Shown: one piece after another, positions 48,780 through 57,044 of the stretch
How positions within the stretch are numbered: the stretch's first letter is position 1
Layout of the letters: each line of letters opens with the position of its first letter
Position numbers and translations under genes: made by a program
Notes under the pieces: model-generated
What the model saw: the letters and a program-made list of their open reading frames with translations, nothing else
Told to the model about the DNA's origin: nothing
Database searches by the model: none
Origin: Virgibacillus salarius
Lineage (GTDB): Bacteria; Bacillota; Bacilli; Bacillales; Amphibacillaceae
Length of the DNA stretch: 64,000 nt
Reading direction: 5' to 3'
Assembly (NCBI RefSeq): GCF_039521925.1
Contig: NZ_BAAACY010000098.1
Coordinates: forward strand, 1-64,000

Positions 48780-49245
48780 AGTTCAACCATTAGCTTAACA
48801 TATTTTTTGTTAAAAGCACTATTGAAATACACATAAATTACAGAAGGAAACAAGTGTCACTTGGGATTCTCATATCCAATCTAATAGCAGTAAGATGTGT
48901 ATATTAGAAATACGGACAATAAGCTACTTACAATCTCACCTGGTATATGATAAACTATTGTCACTCGACATAAGTAGATCTCCTCTCGTTATTCGAAATT
49001 GGTTTGGTGGCCAGTTTCTTTATAACGTTTGGAGATTTTTTATTACATTCCTTGTTTTCACATAGCCTGTGGTTTTACATGCACTAAAAAGAAACGTAGC
49101 GACTGGAGCGAGTCAATAGAGATAAAGGAATCACGGTCCGACGATGACTTATCGCAGGGCGATTCGTGAGGTCGCCTAGTTTCTGGGCAACTGGAGCTGG
49201 ACGCGGCTCAACACGCGCCTATTTATCCACACGGATTTCCTAGAC
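48780..49245. other. Intergenic region with structured GC-rich repeat-like element
   Basis: No open frame with a ribosome binding site. The part at about 49090-49230 differs in base composition from its surroundings (CG-rich blocks such as GGTCCGACGATGACTTATCG and CAACTGGAGCTGGACGCGGC) and has complementary pieces. It resembles the GGAGCTGGAC-containing dispersed repeats seen in many Bacillaceae intergenic regions. The rph promoter should lie nearer 48780-48850. Confidence 0.4.
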
Positions 49246-49276
49246 TATAAAAAAGAGGCTTATCAAAGCCTCTTTT
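49246..49276 (-). terminator. gerM terminator
   Basis: AAAAGAGGCTTTGATAAGCCTCTTTTTT on the minus strand is a perfect hairpin with T-run right behind the gerM stop. Confidence 0.8.
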
Positions 49277-49278
49277 AG

Positions 49279-50355
49279 CTATAACTTCTCTGTCGGTATA
49301 AACTGCTGTTTCGTTACTGGTTCCGTATAAGCCTCACCATTTTCATTGACTAGTTCCTCTACACTTTCCACGTTAACCTGAACAGCTTCCACCCCCTGTA
49401 CATTTGTCAACGTTCGAACTAGCGTTTCCATTACCTCATCAGCGATTACGGATTTATCCTGTTCTTTAAGTATAGATTCATTAAAATGTAGTTGTAAAAC
49501 TCCATCTTTTAATGAAGGTTTACTCGTCAATGCAGCTGAATCATTAAAGACTTGCTTTACATTTGATTGAATTCCTGGACCCTTCAGTAAGTTCTTAACG
49601 ATAGCACTGAACTCATCTACTTCCTCAGATGGTTCTACATACTGTGTCACAGGAATGTAGTATCGATTTTCATCATGCTCCGTTGGATAGTACATTGTGA
49701 CCGTTTTACTTTGCATGAAGTCAGAAACCCCAGTATCACTTACATTAATTCCATTTTCCCTGGAATACCCTTCACCAATTGGTGTTCCATTAACTGGCAT
49801 CTCTTTTAATGCCATTCCATCCATTTGTAATTGAACTTCCTCTACATTCTCAAATTGCGTTAAGGTATATGTTACGGCTTCTAGAACTTTTGTTTCATCC
49901 TTCGCTTCATAGTTTGCAAATTCTTTCGAAAAGTTAACTACCATTGTGCCATCTTCCTGCAAATTAATGCCTAGAACTTCAGTTCCTTCTGGTAGAACTG
50001 CTTGAAATCCGTTAGGAAGTAACTGGGAAATCGGTCCACCCTTTACTAAATATTCTAAAACCTGTGTAGCTACTTTATTCGATTCAGGAGTTGGTAATTC
50101 CAATGTTTGAGACGCTACCATTCCATTTGCATCAATTAAATACAGATCACGTGCTATTGTCTCTGAGACGTTGTCTTCATCCTCACTCTGTTCATTAGCT
50201 TTTGCATCTGAATCTTCCAGATTATCAACGGGCTCTGCATTTTGTGGAGGATCGATCATTTCCTCCTCCAAGGACTGCTCACCTTGAAAACACCCGGATA
50301 ATATAATGGACATTGTTACTGTACCCGCAATCAAAAAAATTCCGCGCTTCTGCAT
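49279..50355 (-). CDS. gerM: Spore germination/sporulation lipoprotein GerM
   Basis: 358 residues from ATG 50355 (GGAGGGAAAGAT ahead). Signal peptide ending in the lipobox ILSGC, then an acidic linker (about 25-65), and two GerMN domains (about 70-215 and 225-350; each with the LVKGGPISQLLPNGFQAVLPEGTEVLGI-type pattern). It belongs to the sporulation-specific peptidoglycan remodelling set between the two spore membranes. In B. subtilis it is made under sigma-E control. Confidence 0.92.
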   Translation of the reverse strand: MQKRGIFLIAGTVTMSIILSGCFQGEQSLEEEMIDPPQNAEPVDNLEDSDAKANEQSEDEDNVSETIARDLYLIDANGMVASQTLELPTPESNKVATQVLEYLVKGGPISQLLPNGFQAVLPEGTEVLGINLQEDGTMVVNFSKEFANYEAKDETKVLEAVTYTLTQFENVEEVQLQMDGMALKEMPVNGTPIGEGYSRENGINVSDTGVSDFMQSKTVTMYYPTEHDENRYYIPVTQYVEPSEEVDEFSAIVKNLLKGPGIQSNVKQVFNDSAALTSKPSLKDGVLQLHFNESILKEQDKSVIADEVMETLVRTLTNVQGVEAVQVNVESVEELVNENGEAYTEPVTKQQFIPTEKL

Positions 50356-50419
50356 ATCTTTCCCTCCTACGATGGTTTGTACTATTATATATACGAGCCC
50401 ACTGCGAAAATAGACCAAG

Positions 50420-50462
50420 CAAAAATAAAAAAACAGGATTCTTAGCTTTAAGAATCCTGTAA
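50420..50462 (-). terminator. racE terminator
   Basis: CAGGATTCTTAAAGCTAAGAATCCTG followed by TTTTTTTATTTTT on the minus strand. It overlaps the racE stop region and separates racE from gerM. Confidence 0.82.
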
Positions 50463-51272
50463 TTGATGGAGATATGCTTTTTCAATCGTTACCATTTGCA
50501 AGTAAGGCTCTTTAAAGATACTTTTGGATATTTCAATAAAAATTTCTAAGTCACCAGTGGTATAAAATTGGTGAACCGGATAAATATCATCTTTATTAAA
50601 CAGTTGATGTACATCCAATATCGTACTCGTTTCCCTTGCCGTCTCCTCACTTGATGAGATAATTGTTATATGTTGTCCAATAACAGATTGGATAGTATCT
50701 TTAATTAACGGATAGTGCGTACATCCTAAGATCAACGTATCCATATTACTGTATTGTAATAATGGAGCTAACGTATCTTCAACAACTTCTATTGCCTGAC
50801 TTCCTTCAAGTATCCCTTGTTCAACCATAGGTACGAACATGGGGCATGCTAGCGCATTAACCTCTAACTCGCTTTTAATATTTCTAAGTGCATTCGTATA
50901 AGCATGACTTCTAACAGTACCTTCTGTTCCAATAACACCAATATGATTATTTCTTGTAAATTTAATTGCTGCTCTTGCTCCAGGTTGAATAACACCAATT
51001 ACCGGGATATCTAGTTCCTCTTTTAATGATTTTAATGTAAATGCAGTGGCCGTGTTACATGCGACAACAAGCATTTTTATATTTTTTTCCAGTAGAAAAT
51101 CGACCATTTCCCACGTGAATTGCTTTACTTCTTCTTTTGATCTTGGTCCATAGGGACATCTAGCAGTATCACCTAAATAAATCAGCTTTTCTTTCGGTAG
51201 CTGCCTCATTAGTTCATGTGCTACGGTTAATCCCCCTACCCCAGAGTCAATGACCCCAATTGCCTGCTTCAA
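50448..51272 (-). CDS. racE: Glutamate racemase
   Basis: 274 residues. The two catalytic cysteines lie in VACNTATAF and GCTHYPLIK; the N-terminal IGVIDSGVGGLTVAHEL and GDTARCPYG are the family marks. It makes D-glutamate for peptidoglycan. Conserved neighbour of gerM and ysmB. Confidence 0.95.
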   Translation of the reverse strand: MKQAIGVIDSGVGGLTVAHELMRQLPKEKLIYLGDTARCPYGPRSKEEVKQFTWEMVDFLLEKNIKMLVVACNTATAFTLKSLKEELDIPVIGVIQPGARAAIKFTRNNHIGVIGTEGTVRSHAYTNALRNIKSELEVNALACPMFVPMVEQGILEGSQAIEVVEDTLAPLLQYSNMDTLILGCTHYPLIKDTIQSVIGQHITIISSSEETARETSTILDVHQLFNKDDIYPVHQFYTTGDLEIFIEISKSIFKEPYLQMVTIEKAYLHQLQDS

Positions 51273-51296
51273 CCATATCGCCTCTTCTTTGAAGTT

Positions 51297-51752
51297 TTAT
51301 TTATCATCTATACTTATCATTTGCTCATGCAAGTATGAAAGTAATTCATGTAAGTCTTCCACTTGTTCTTCTGAAAAATTTTCAAGTACGTTGCCAAGAT
51401 ACTGCTGTCTCTTTTCAATCACCTCATGGATAATTGTTTTTCCTTTTTCAAGAACGTGAATACGTACTACTCTTCTGTCTTTAGCATCTCGTACTCTTTC
51501 AACAAGGTTATTATTTTCCATTCTATCTACTAAATCAGTTGTCGTGCTAAAAGCTAGACTAATCCGATTGGATAGTTCTCCGATCGTTAAATCCCCTTCC
51601 TCCAATAGCCATTGCAATGCAATGAACTGCGGAGAAGTAATTGGATAATTATTTAATATTTGTCGTCCCTTTTGTTTTATGATTCCTGAAATGTAGCGCA
51701 TTCTTTTTTCAATCTTATTTATTGTATCTGTTGTTGCGTTTGATTTCAACAT
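51297..51752 (-). CDS. ysmB: MarR-family regulator YsmB
   Basis: 151 residues. Winged helix (LTIGELSNRISLAFSTTTDLVDRMENNNLVERVRDAKDRRVVRIHVLEKG) in the MarR arrangement, with dimerising helices on both sides. It lies between racE and gerE as in B. subtilis. Target genes unknown. Confidence 0.9.
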   Translation of the reverse strand: MLKSNATTDTINKIEKRMRYISGIIKQKGRQILNNYPITSPQFIALQWLLEEGDLTIGELSNRISLAFSTTTDLVDRMENNNLVERVRDAKDRRVVRIHVLEKGKTIIHEVIEKRQQYLGNVLENFSEEQVEDLHELLSYLHEQMISIDDK

Positions 51753-51965
51753 GTAACCTCCTAGAATTACTTCCCGTATATGACTATTTTACATAACGTA
51801 CTGCAGTCCCGTAAAGTGATATTCATTTACAACCAAATAGGAAATAGTGCTACATTCATCCTATTCAAATCACGTGTATATTGATCGTTATTTTATTATA
51901 AGACATTCTGATTCCTATATTAAAATTTCTTTTAAATAAATCAATTACTACCACGACAAATGTAC

Positions 51966-51994
51966 GCACCGTTTCCTTGATCCAACATAAGCTA
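51966..51994 (+). promoter_or_regulatory. Sigma-K promoter of gerE
   Basis: GCACC at 51966-51970 and CATAAGCTA at 51986-51994, 15 bp apart, fit the sigma-K pattern (-35 CACC/AC-rich, -10 CATANNNTA). gerE is a known sigma-K gene. About 61 bp separate it from the gerE start. Confidence 0.6.
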
Positions 51995-52055
51995 TAGTGA
52001 CTAAATAATTTCCCTTCAATCTGCAGCTCTATTGACAGCAAGGAGGGGTTAACAT

Positions 52056-52280
52056 TTGAAGGACAACGAGTATAAACCGAAGCAATTATTAACAAAACGT
52101 GAAAAAGAGGTTTTCGAGCTGTTAGTACAAGATAAAACAACAAAAGAAATTGCCCAGGAATTATTCATATCAGAAAAAACTGTCCGCAACCACATTTCAA
52201 ATGCTATGCAAAAGCTAGGAGTTAAGGGGCGTTCACAGGCTGTAGTAGAGCTCCTTCGCATGGGGGAATTGAAGCTCTAA
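52056..52280 (+). CDS. gerE: Spore coat regulator GerE
   Basis: 74 residues, almost entirely a LuxR/FixJ-type helix-turn-helix: LTKREKEVFELLVQDKTTKEIAQELFISEKTVRNHISNAMQKLGVKGRSQAVVELLRMGEL. It is the last mother-cell regulator of sporulation and controls late coat genes. The TTG start follows AAGGAGGGG. It is one of few + strand genes in the block, as in B. subtilis, and is preceded by a sigma-K promoter. Confidence 0.95.
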   Translation: MKDNEYKPKQLLTKREKEVFELLVQDKTTKEIAQELFISEKTVRNHISNAMQKLGVKGRSQAVVELLRMGELKL

Positions 52281-52281
52281 T

Positions 52282-52314
52282 CAAATCGGCTTTCCTTATT
52301 GGAAAGCCGATTTA
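52282..52314 (+). terminator. gerE terminator
   Basis: AAATCGGCTTTCCTTATTGGAAAGCCGATTT hairpin right after the gerE stop, with a modest T-run. Confidence 0.65.
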
Positions 52315-52325
52315 GGTTTGAGCAT

Positions 52326-52760
52326 TTAATTTTTCACAAGCAATTCCTTCATTTCCTCTGGTAAAGAAACAGTTTCCCCCGTTTTTGGATTAATATATAC
52401 TAATCTTCCCCGTCCTGTTAAGGCTATTTCTCCTTTCTCATTAAGAACCATATAATGCAGATCTAATGAGGTATTCCCGACATGGTTTGCTTTAACATAG
52501 ACGTCAAAGGATTCATCAAAATACATTTGTTGTAAATAATCGCATTGTAAATCAGAAACAACAGGAATGGCTTCTGATTCTTTAATAAACATTCCCTTTG
52601 ATTTTAAGAATTCAATTCTTGCTTCTTCAAAATAGATAAATGGTGATGTATTATTCACATGCCCAAATAAATCCGTCTCCGAAAAACGAACCTTAATCGG
52701 TATTGAGAAAGAAAACGTAGAACGCCAATGATCCATGTCTTCTATGTAAGCAATTCGCAT
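52326..52760 (-). CDS. ysmA: YsmA, hotdog thioesterase
   Basis: 144 residues from ATG 52760 (AAAGGGG ahead). 4HBT pattern: IPIKVRFSETDLFGHVNNTSPFIYFEEARIEFL with the catalytic D, and ADLHYMV.LNEKGEIALTGRGRLVYINPKTG. An acyl-CoA thioesterase of unknown substrate. It lies behind the sdh operon terminator, as in B. subtilis. Confidence 0.88.
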   Translation of the reverse strand: MRIAYIEDMDHWRSTFSFSIPIKVRFSETDLFGHVNNTSPFIYFEEARIEFLKSKGMFIKESEAIPVVSDLQCDYLQQMYFDESFDVYVKANHVGNTSLDLHYMVLNEKGEIALTGRGRLVYINPKTGETVSLPEEMKELLVKN

Positions 52761-52792
52761 CTCCCTTACCCCTTTCCATTTGTTAAACTTGT

Positions 52793-52833
52793 AAAAATGA
52801 CCCCAGCCAATCTTGGCAGGGGCCATTTTATTT
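52793..52833 (-). terminator. sdh operon terminator
   Basis: GGCCCCTGCCAAGATTGGCTGGGGTC followed by ATTTTTAC on the minus strand, between sdhB and ysmA. Confidence 0.75.
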
Positions 52834-52844
52834 AACATTCATCA

Positions 52845-53609
52845 TTAATGTGCATTGTCACTTCCAAAGAAGTTTTTAAATGCTTGAATATTTGTCGCAC
52901 GGTTCATTGCTGCAATTGATGTTGTAAGCGGAATACCCTTCGGACATACTTGCACACAGTTTTGTGAGTTCCCGCAACCGTCAATTCCGCCATCTTCCAT
53001 TAAACCGTTTAATCGTTCACTTGCATTCATTTCTCCAGTTGGATGAGCATTAAACAAGCGAGCTTGAGACAATGCTGCTGGACCAATGAAGTTAGATTTA
53101 TCGTTTACATTCGGACAGGCTTCTAAACAAACACCACAACTCATACATTTAGATAATTCATAAGCCCATTGCCGCTTCTTCTCAGGCATCCTTGGTCCTG
53201 GTCCCAAATCATGTGTTCCGTCAATTGGAATCCAAGCTTTTACTTGTTTTAATGCATCAAACATACGTTCACGGTCAACGATTAGATCACGAACTACCGG
53301 AAACGTAGACATCGGTTCCAAACGGATAGGCTGCTCCAATTGATCTACTAGTGCGGCACATGACTGTCTAGCTGTTCCATTAATCACCATAGAACAAGCA
53401 CCACATACTTCTTCTAAACAGTTCATATCCCATTGTACTGGTGATGTTTTCTTCCCATCAGCAGTAACTGGATTTTGACGAATTTCCATTAATCCAGAAA
53501 TAACGTTCATATTTTTTTTGTAAGGAATGTTAAATGTTTCCTTATAAGGAGCAGAATCAGGGCCGGCTTGTCGAGTTATGATAAAAGTAACTGTCTTTTG
53601 TTCAGCCAT
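52845..53609 (-). CDS. sdhB: Succinate dehydrogenase iron-sulphur subunit
   Basis: 254 residues. 2Fe-2S ligands CLEEVCGACS...C (residues about 65-85), and the 4Fe-4S/3Fe-4S set CMSCGVCLEACPN and CVQVCPKGIPL. Transfers electrons from the flavoprotein to menaquinone through the membrane subunit. Last gene of sdhCAB, 3 bp after sdhA. Confidence 0.95.
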   Translation of the reverse strand: MAEQKTVTFIITRQAGPDSAPYKETFNIPYKKNMNVISGLMEIRQNPVTADGKKTSPVQWDMNCLEEVCGACSMVINGTARQSCAALVDQLEQPIRLEPMSTFPVVRDLIVDRERMFDALKQVKAWIPIDGTHDLGPGPRMPEKKRQWAYELSKCMSCGVCLEACPNVNDKSNFIGPAALSQARLFNAHPTGEMNASERLNGLMEDGGIDGCGNSQNCVQVCPKGIPLTTSIAAMNRATNIQAFKNFFGSDNAH

Positions 53610-53611
53610 TC

Positions 53612-55375
53612 TTACTTACTCCCTTCGCTTTTCTTTGTGTAATCACGTTTACGTGGTTTAATTAATGACACATCGACTTCTTCATACGTAATCTGAGGTG
53701 ACTCAGTTTCTTTATCAAATTGAGCAATTGTCGTTTTTAACCATTCCTCATCATTTCGATCAGGGAATTCTGGTTTATAGTGGGCTCCACGACTTTCGTT
53801 ACGGTTATATGCTCCTTGTGTAATAACTCGTGCTAAATGAAGCATATTTTTCAACTGACGAGTAAACATAACGCCTTGGTTGCTCCAACGCGATGTATCA
53901 TTAATATTTATATTTTCCCACCGCTTAAGCAGTTCTTGAATTTTCTCATCTGTTTTTAATAACTTCTCATTGTCACGAACAACGGTAACATTATCTGTCA
54001 TCCATTCACCAAGCTCTTTGTGAATTTGATAGGCATTTTCTTCCCCATCCATCTTCATTAGCTTTTCAAAGTCTTCTGTTGCCGCTTTGACATTAGACTC
54101 AAATAGTTCAGGCGATAAATCATCAACATGTTTATCTAACCCTTCAACGTATTTAATTGCATTCGGACCAGCAACTGAACCACCAAAAATGGCAGATAGT
54201 AAGGAGTTAGCCCCTAAACGGTTACCGCCGTGTTGTGAATAATCACATTCTCCAGCTGCAAATATTCCTGGAATGTTTGTCATCTGGTCATAATCTACCC
54301 ATAGACCACCCATTGAATAATGAACTGCTGGGAATATCTTCATTGGAACTTTACGAGGGTCTTCACCGACAAATTTCTCATATATCTCAATAATACCGCC
54401 AAGCTTAATATCAAGTTCTTTCGGATCCTTATGGGATAAATCCAAATAAACCATATTTTCCCCGTTAATTCCTAGTTTTTGATTTACACAAACATCAAAA
54501 ATTTCTCGGGTCGCAATATCACGTGGTACGAGGTTTCCGTAAGCTGGATATTTCTCCTCAAGAAAATACCAAGGCTCACCGTCTTTATACGTCCAAACTC
54601 GTCCACCCTCACCACGAGCAGATTCACTCATTAAACGTAATTTGTCATCTCCAGGAATGGCTGTTGGGTGAATTTGAATAAATTCACCATTTGCATATTT
54701 TGCTCCTTGTTGATACAAAATACTAGCAGCTGAACCTGTGTTAATAACGGAGTTCGTGGACTTACCAAAGATAATTCCAGGACCTCCAGTTGCGAATATC
54801 GTCGCATCAGATGGGAAGGCCTTAATTTCATGTGACTTAATGTCTTGCGCTACAATCCCTCTTCCAACACCTTCTTCATCAATGACGGCATGAACGAACT
54901 CCCAATTTTCATATTTCGTTACAAGTCCTTCTACTTCATAGCGACGAACCTGCTCATCTAGCGCATACAATAATTGCTGTCCTGTAGTTGCCCCTGCATA
55001 TGCTGTACGATGGTGCTGTGTTCCACCAAAACGTCGGAAATCTAGCAATCCTTCTGGCGTCCGGTTAAACATAACACCCATTCTATCTAGCATATGGATA
55101 ATGCTTGGCGCTGCATCACACATCGCTTTAACAGGTGGTTGGTTCGCAAGAAAGTCACCACCATATACAGTATCATCAAAATGGATATAAGGAGAATCCC
55201 CTTCTCCCTTCGTATTTACTGCACCATTAATACCGCCTTGGGCACATACAGAGTGAGAGCGCTTTACAGGTACAATGGAGAATAAATCAACATTGACTCC
55301 TGCTTCGGCCGCTTTTATAGTTGCCATTAATCCAGCCAACCCTCCACCGACGATGGCTATTTTTCGATTACTCAT
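53612..55375 (-). CDS. sdhA: Succinate dehydrogenase flavoprotein
   Basis: 587 residues. FAD-binding IVGGGLAGLMATIKAAEAG, the histidine for covalent FAD in SHSVCAQGGINGAVN, the active site HPTAIPG and QHGGNRLGANSLLSAIFGG. Oxidises succinate to fumarate in the citric acid cycle. Overlap with neighbours as usual for the operon. Confidence 0.96.
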   Translation of the reverse strand: MSNRKIAIVGGGLAGLMATIKAAEAGVNVDLFSIVPVKRSHSVCAQGGINGAVNTKGEGDSPYIHFDDTVYGGDFLANQPPVKAMCDAAPSIIHMLDRMGVMFNRTPEGLLDFRRFGGTQHHRTAYAGATTGQQLLYALDEQVRRYEVEGLVTKYENWEFVHAVIDEEGVGRGIVAQDIKSHEIKAFPSDATIFATGGPGIIFGKSTNSVINTGSAASILYQQGAKYANGEFIQIHPTAIPGDDKLRLMSESARGEGGRVWTYKDGEPWYFLEEKYPAYGNLVPRDIATREIFDVCVNQKLGINGENMVYLDLSHKDPKELDIKLGGIIEIYEKFVGEDPRKVPMKIFPAVHYSMGGLWVDYDQMTNIPGIFAAGECDYSQHGGNRLGANSLLSAIFGGSVAGPNAIKYVEGLDKHVDDLSPELFESNVKAATEDFEKLMKMDGEENAYQIHKELGEWMTDNVTVVRDNEKLLKTDEKIQELLKRWENININDTSRWSNQGVMFTRQLKNMLHLARVITQGAYNRNESRGAHYKPEFPDRNDEEWLKTTIAQFDKETESPQITYEEVDVSLIKPRKRDYTKKSEGSK

Positions 55376-55403
55376 AATAGATGCTCACTCCCTTGTTCTT
55401 TAG

Positions 55404-56018
55404 TTAAACTCCGTATGCAAATGTAATTAACGTTCTTACACCAACATAGCTCAATGCTAAAAACACTACGACCGTTGCATATGTAGCAATTTTTTGCGAC
55501 TTCGGTGATTGCGTAATACCCCATGTCACGAAGAAGCTCCAAAGTCCGTTTGCGAAATGGAAAACAGTTGCTATTAATCCAATAATGTAGAACCAGAACA
55601 TGAATGGGCTAGAAAGTATTCCTTCCATTAAGCTATAATCTGCTCCCTGAGAACCAATCTGAATTCTTGTTTCCCAAACGTGCCATACAATGTAGACAAA
55701 GGTAATAATTCCTGTTACACGTTGTAAGACGAACATCCAATTTCGGAAAAAACCATAGTTTTTCGTATTGCTTCGTGCTACAAATACAATATAAACCCCT
55801 AGAATAGCATGAAACAAGATAGGCAGGTAAATGACTACGAATTCCAATAAGAGTCGAAATGGTAAACCGTGCATAAAGTCTGCTGCCTTGTTAAAGTTTT
55901 CTTCACCATACACAGCAAAATGATTCACCACTAAGTGCTGAACCAAAAATATTCCAATTGGAATTACGCCTAGTAACGAGTGTAATCTTCTAGTTAGAAA
56001 TTCACGATGCTCTGCCAA
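55404..56018 (-). CDS. sdhC: Succinate dehydrogenase cytochrome b558 subunit
   Basis: 204 residues from TTG 56018 (AAGGGGGGT ahead; the B. subtilis protein is about 202). Five membrane segments with heme-binding histidines in RRLHSLLGVIPIGIFLVQHLVVNH, LFHAILG, HVWETR and FHFANGLW. Anchors the complex and holds two b-type hemes. First gene of the operon. Confidence 0.94.
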   Translation of the reverse strand: MAEHREFLTRRLHSLLGVIPIGIFLVQHLVVNHFAVYGEENFNKAADFMHGLPFRLLLEFVVIYLPILFHAILGVYIVFVARSNTKNYGFFRNWMFVLQRVTGIITFVYIVWHVWETRIQIGSQGADYSLMEGILSSPFMFWFYIIGLIATVFHFANGLWSFFVTWGITQSPKSQKIATYATVVVFLALSYVGVRTLITFAYGV

Positions 56019-56066
56019 TGTGTTACCCCCCTTTAGTTTAATCAATGTTAGTTTCATTTTTATCAC

Positions 56067-56408
56067 ATCACATCAACCTAATTAGAAAAGCTTGGCGCAT
56101 TGCCAAGACTGATGGTGAAAAGTCTATGTTTAGATATACTTTTCTTTACTGTTTCACAGCGTGTAAAATAATAAAAATTGATGAGGTTGATAATGTACAA
56201 TTTGTGACATGTTTATTGTACTTCTATCTCCATAAAGCGTCAAGAAAACGGTACCTAAAAATGAAGAATTATGTATATCCATAATATGAACTAAAAACTG
56301 AATCAATTTCCTTTGTATACTTGCGAAATCGGTACAATATATAGATAATAATAGTAGTAGCTATGAAGTACATAATTCGTTAGTCTTTTAAGCTATGATT
56401 TAGAGAGG
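56067..56408. other. Divergent promoter region of sdhC and yslB
   Basis: About 340 bp of AT-rich DNA without a supported gene. It must contain the sdhCAB promoter (minus) and the yslB promoter (plus). No single -35/-10 pair is clearly the best for either, and no terminator or T-box structure was recognised. Confidence 0.4.
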
Positions 56409-56417
56409 ATGACATTC

Positions 56418-56858
56418 ATGACAAACAAAACTGACACAACGATTACCGTTTCCCAGATGGAAGAATTACATACGGCAGGTGCCGGTTATGATATTCTACG
56501 CTACGTAGGTTTACCAGAATTATTAGGAAGAGAATCTCATACTCTCTTATATTTCATGGGAAGAAAACTAGCACGGAAGTTTGAATTAAGTACAATGGGA
56601 GATATTTTCATTATTTTTGAAAATTTAGGTTGGGGACAATTGGAACTAGTTAAAAACAAAAAGAAAGAAATGGTGTTTCAGTTAATGTCGGATTCAATTG
56701 TTCAACGATTAAAGGCACCATTTGAAGCTGACTTTCGATTAGAGGCTGGCTTTTTAGCCGAAGCATTGCAAATGACAGAAAACTGTGATTGTGAATGTGT
56801 CGAATCCGTTCATTCACGCATTCACCAGGTAGAATTTACAGCTGTGCTAAGCAGATAG
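56418..56858 (+). CDS. yslB: YslB family protein
   Basis: 146 residues. The pattern YDILRYVGLPELLGRESHTLLYFMGRKLARKFELSTMGDIFIIFENLGWGQLELVKNKKKEMVF matches YslB (DUF2507, a 4-vinyl-reductase-like fold). The start ATG 56418 is chosen because AGAGG lies directly upstream; the ATG at 56409 is too close to it. Conserved in sporeformers next to sdhCAB; role unknown. lysC, its B. subtilis neighbour, is absent. Confidence 0.85.
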   Translation: MTNKTDTTITVSQMEELHTAGAGYDILRYVGLPELLGRESHTLLYFMGRKLARKFELSTMGDIFIIFENLGWGQLELVKNKKKEMVFQLMSDSIVQRLKAPFEADFRLEAGFLAEALQMTENCDCECVESVHSRIHQVEFTAVLSR

Positions 56859-56975
56859 TAAAAGAGGTTGTCTCAAGAGTCTATTTTTTGAGAGGTCTTT
56901 CTATGTTTGTAAATAACGAATGTTTATACTTCGGAATATAGCGTTTGTCAACATGGCAAATAGTAGCAGCAAAGG

Positions 56976-57012
56976 GCCGAACAGATTTAAAATTCTAGTT
57001 CGGCTTTTGCTT
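56976..57012 (+). terminator. Terminator between yslB and uvrC
   Basis: GCCGAAC pairs with GTTCGGC around 15 bases, with TTTTGC on the + strand. A further weak hairpin (GAGGTTGTCTCAAGAG...) lies at 56866-56906. Confidence 0.6.
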
Positions 57013-57044
57013 TAGCTAAGATATATGCTTGCTCCAGACGCAAA

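Noticed and set aside
52049..52261. Minus-strand frame of 70 codons over gerE
   Set aside because: Shadow of gerE, which is one of the most conserved sporulation genes, with its own promoter and ribosome binding site.
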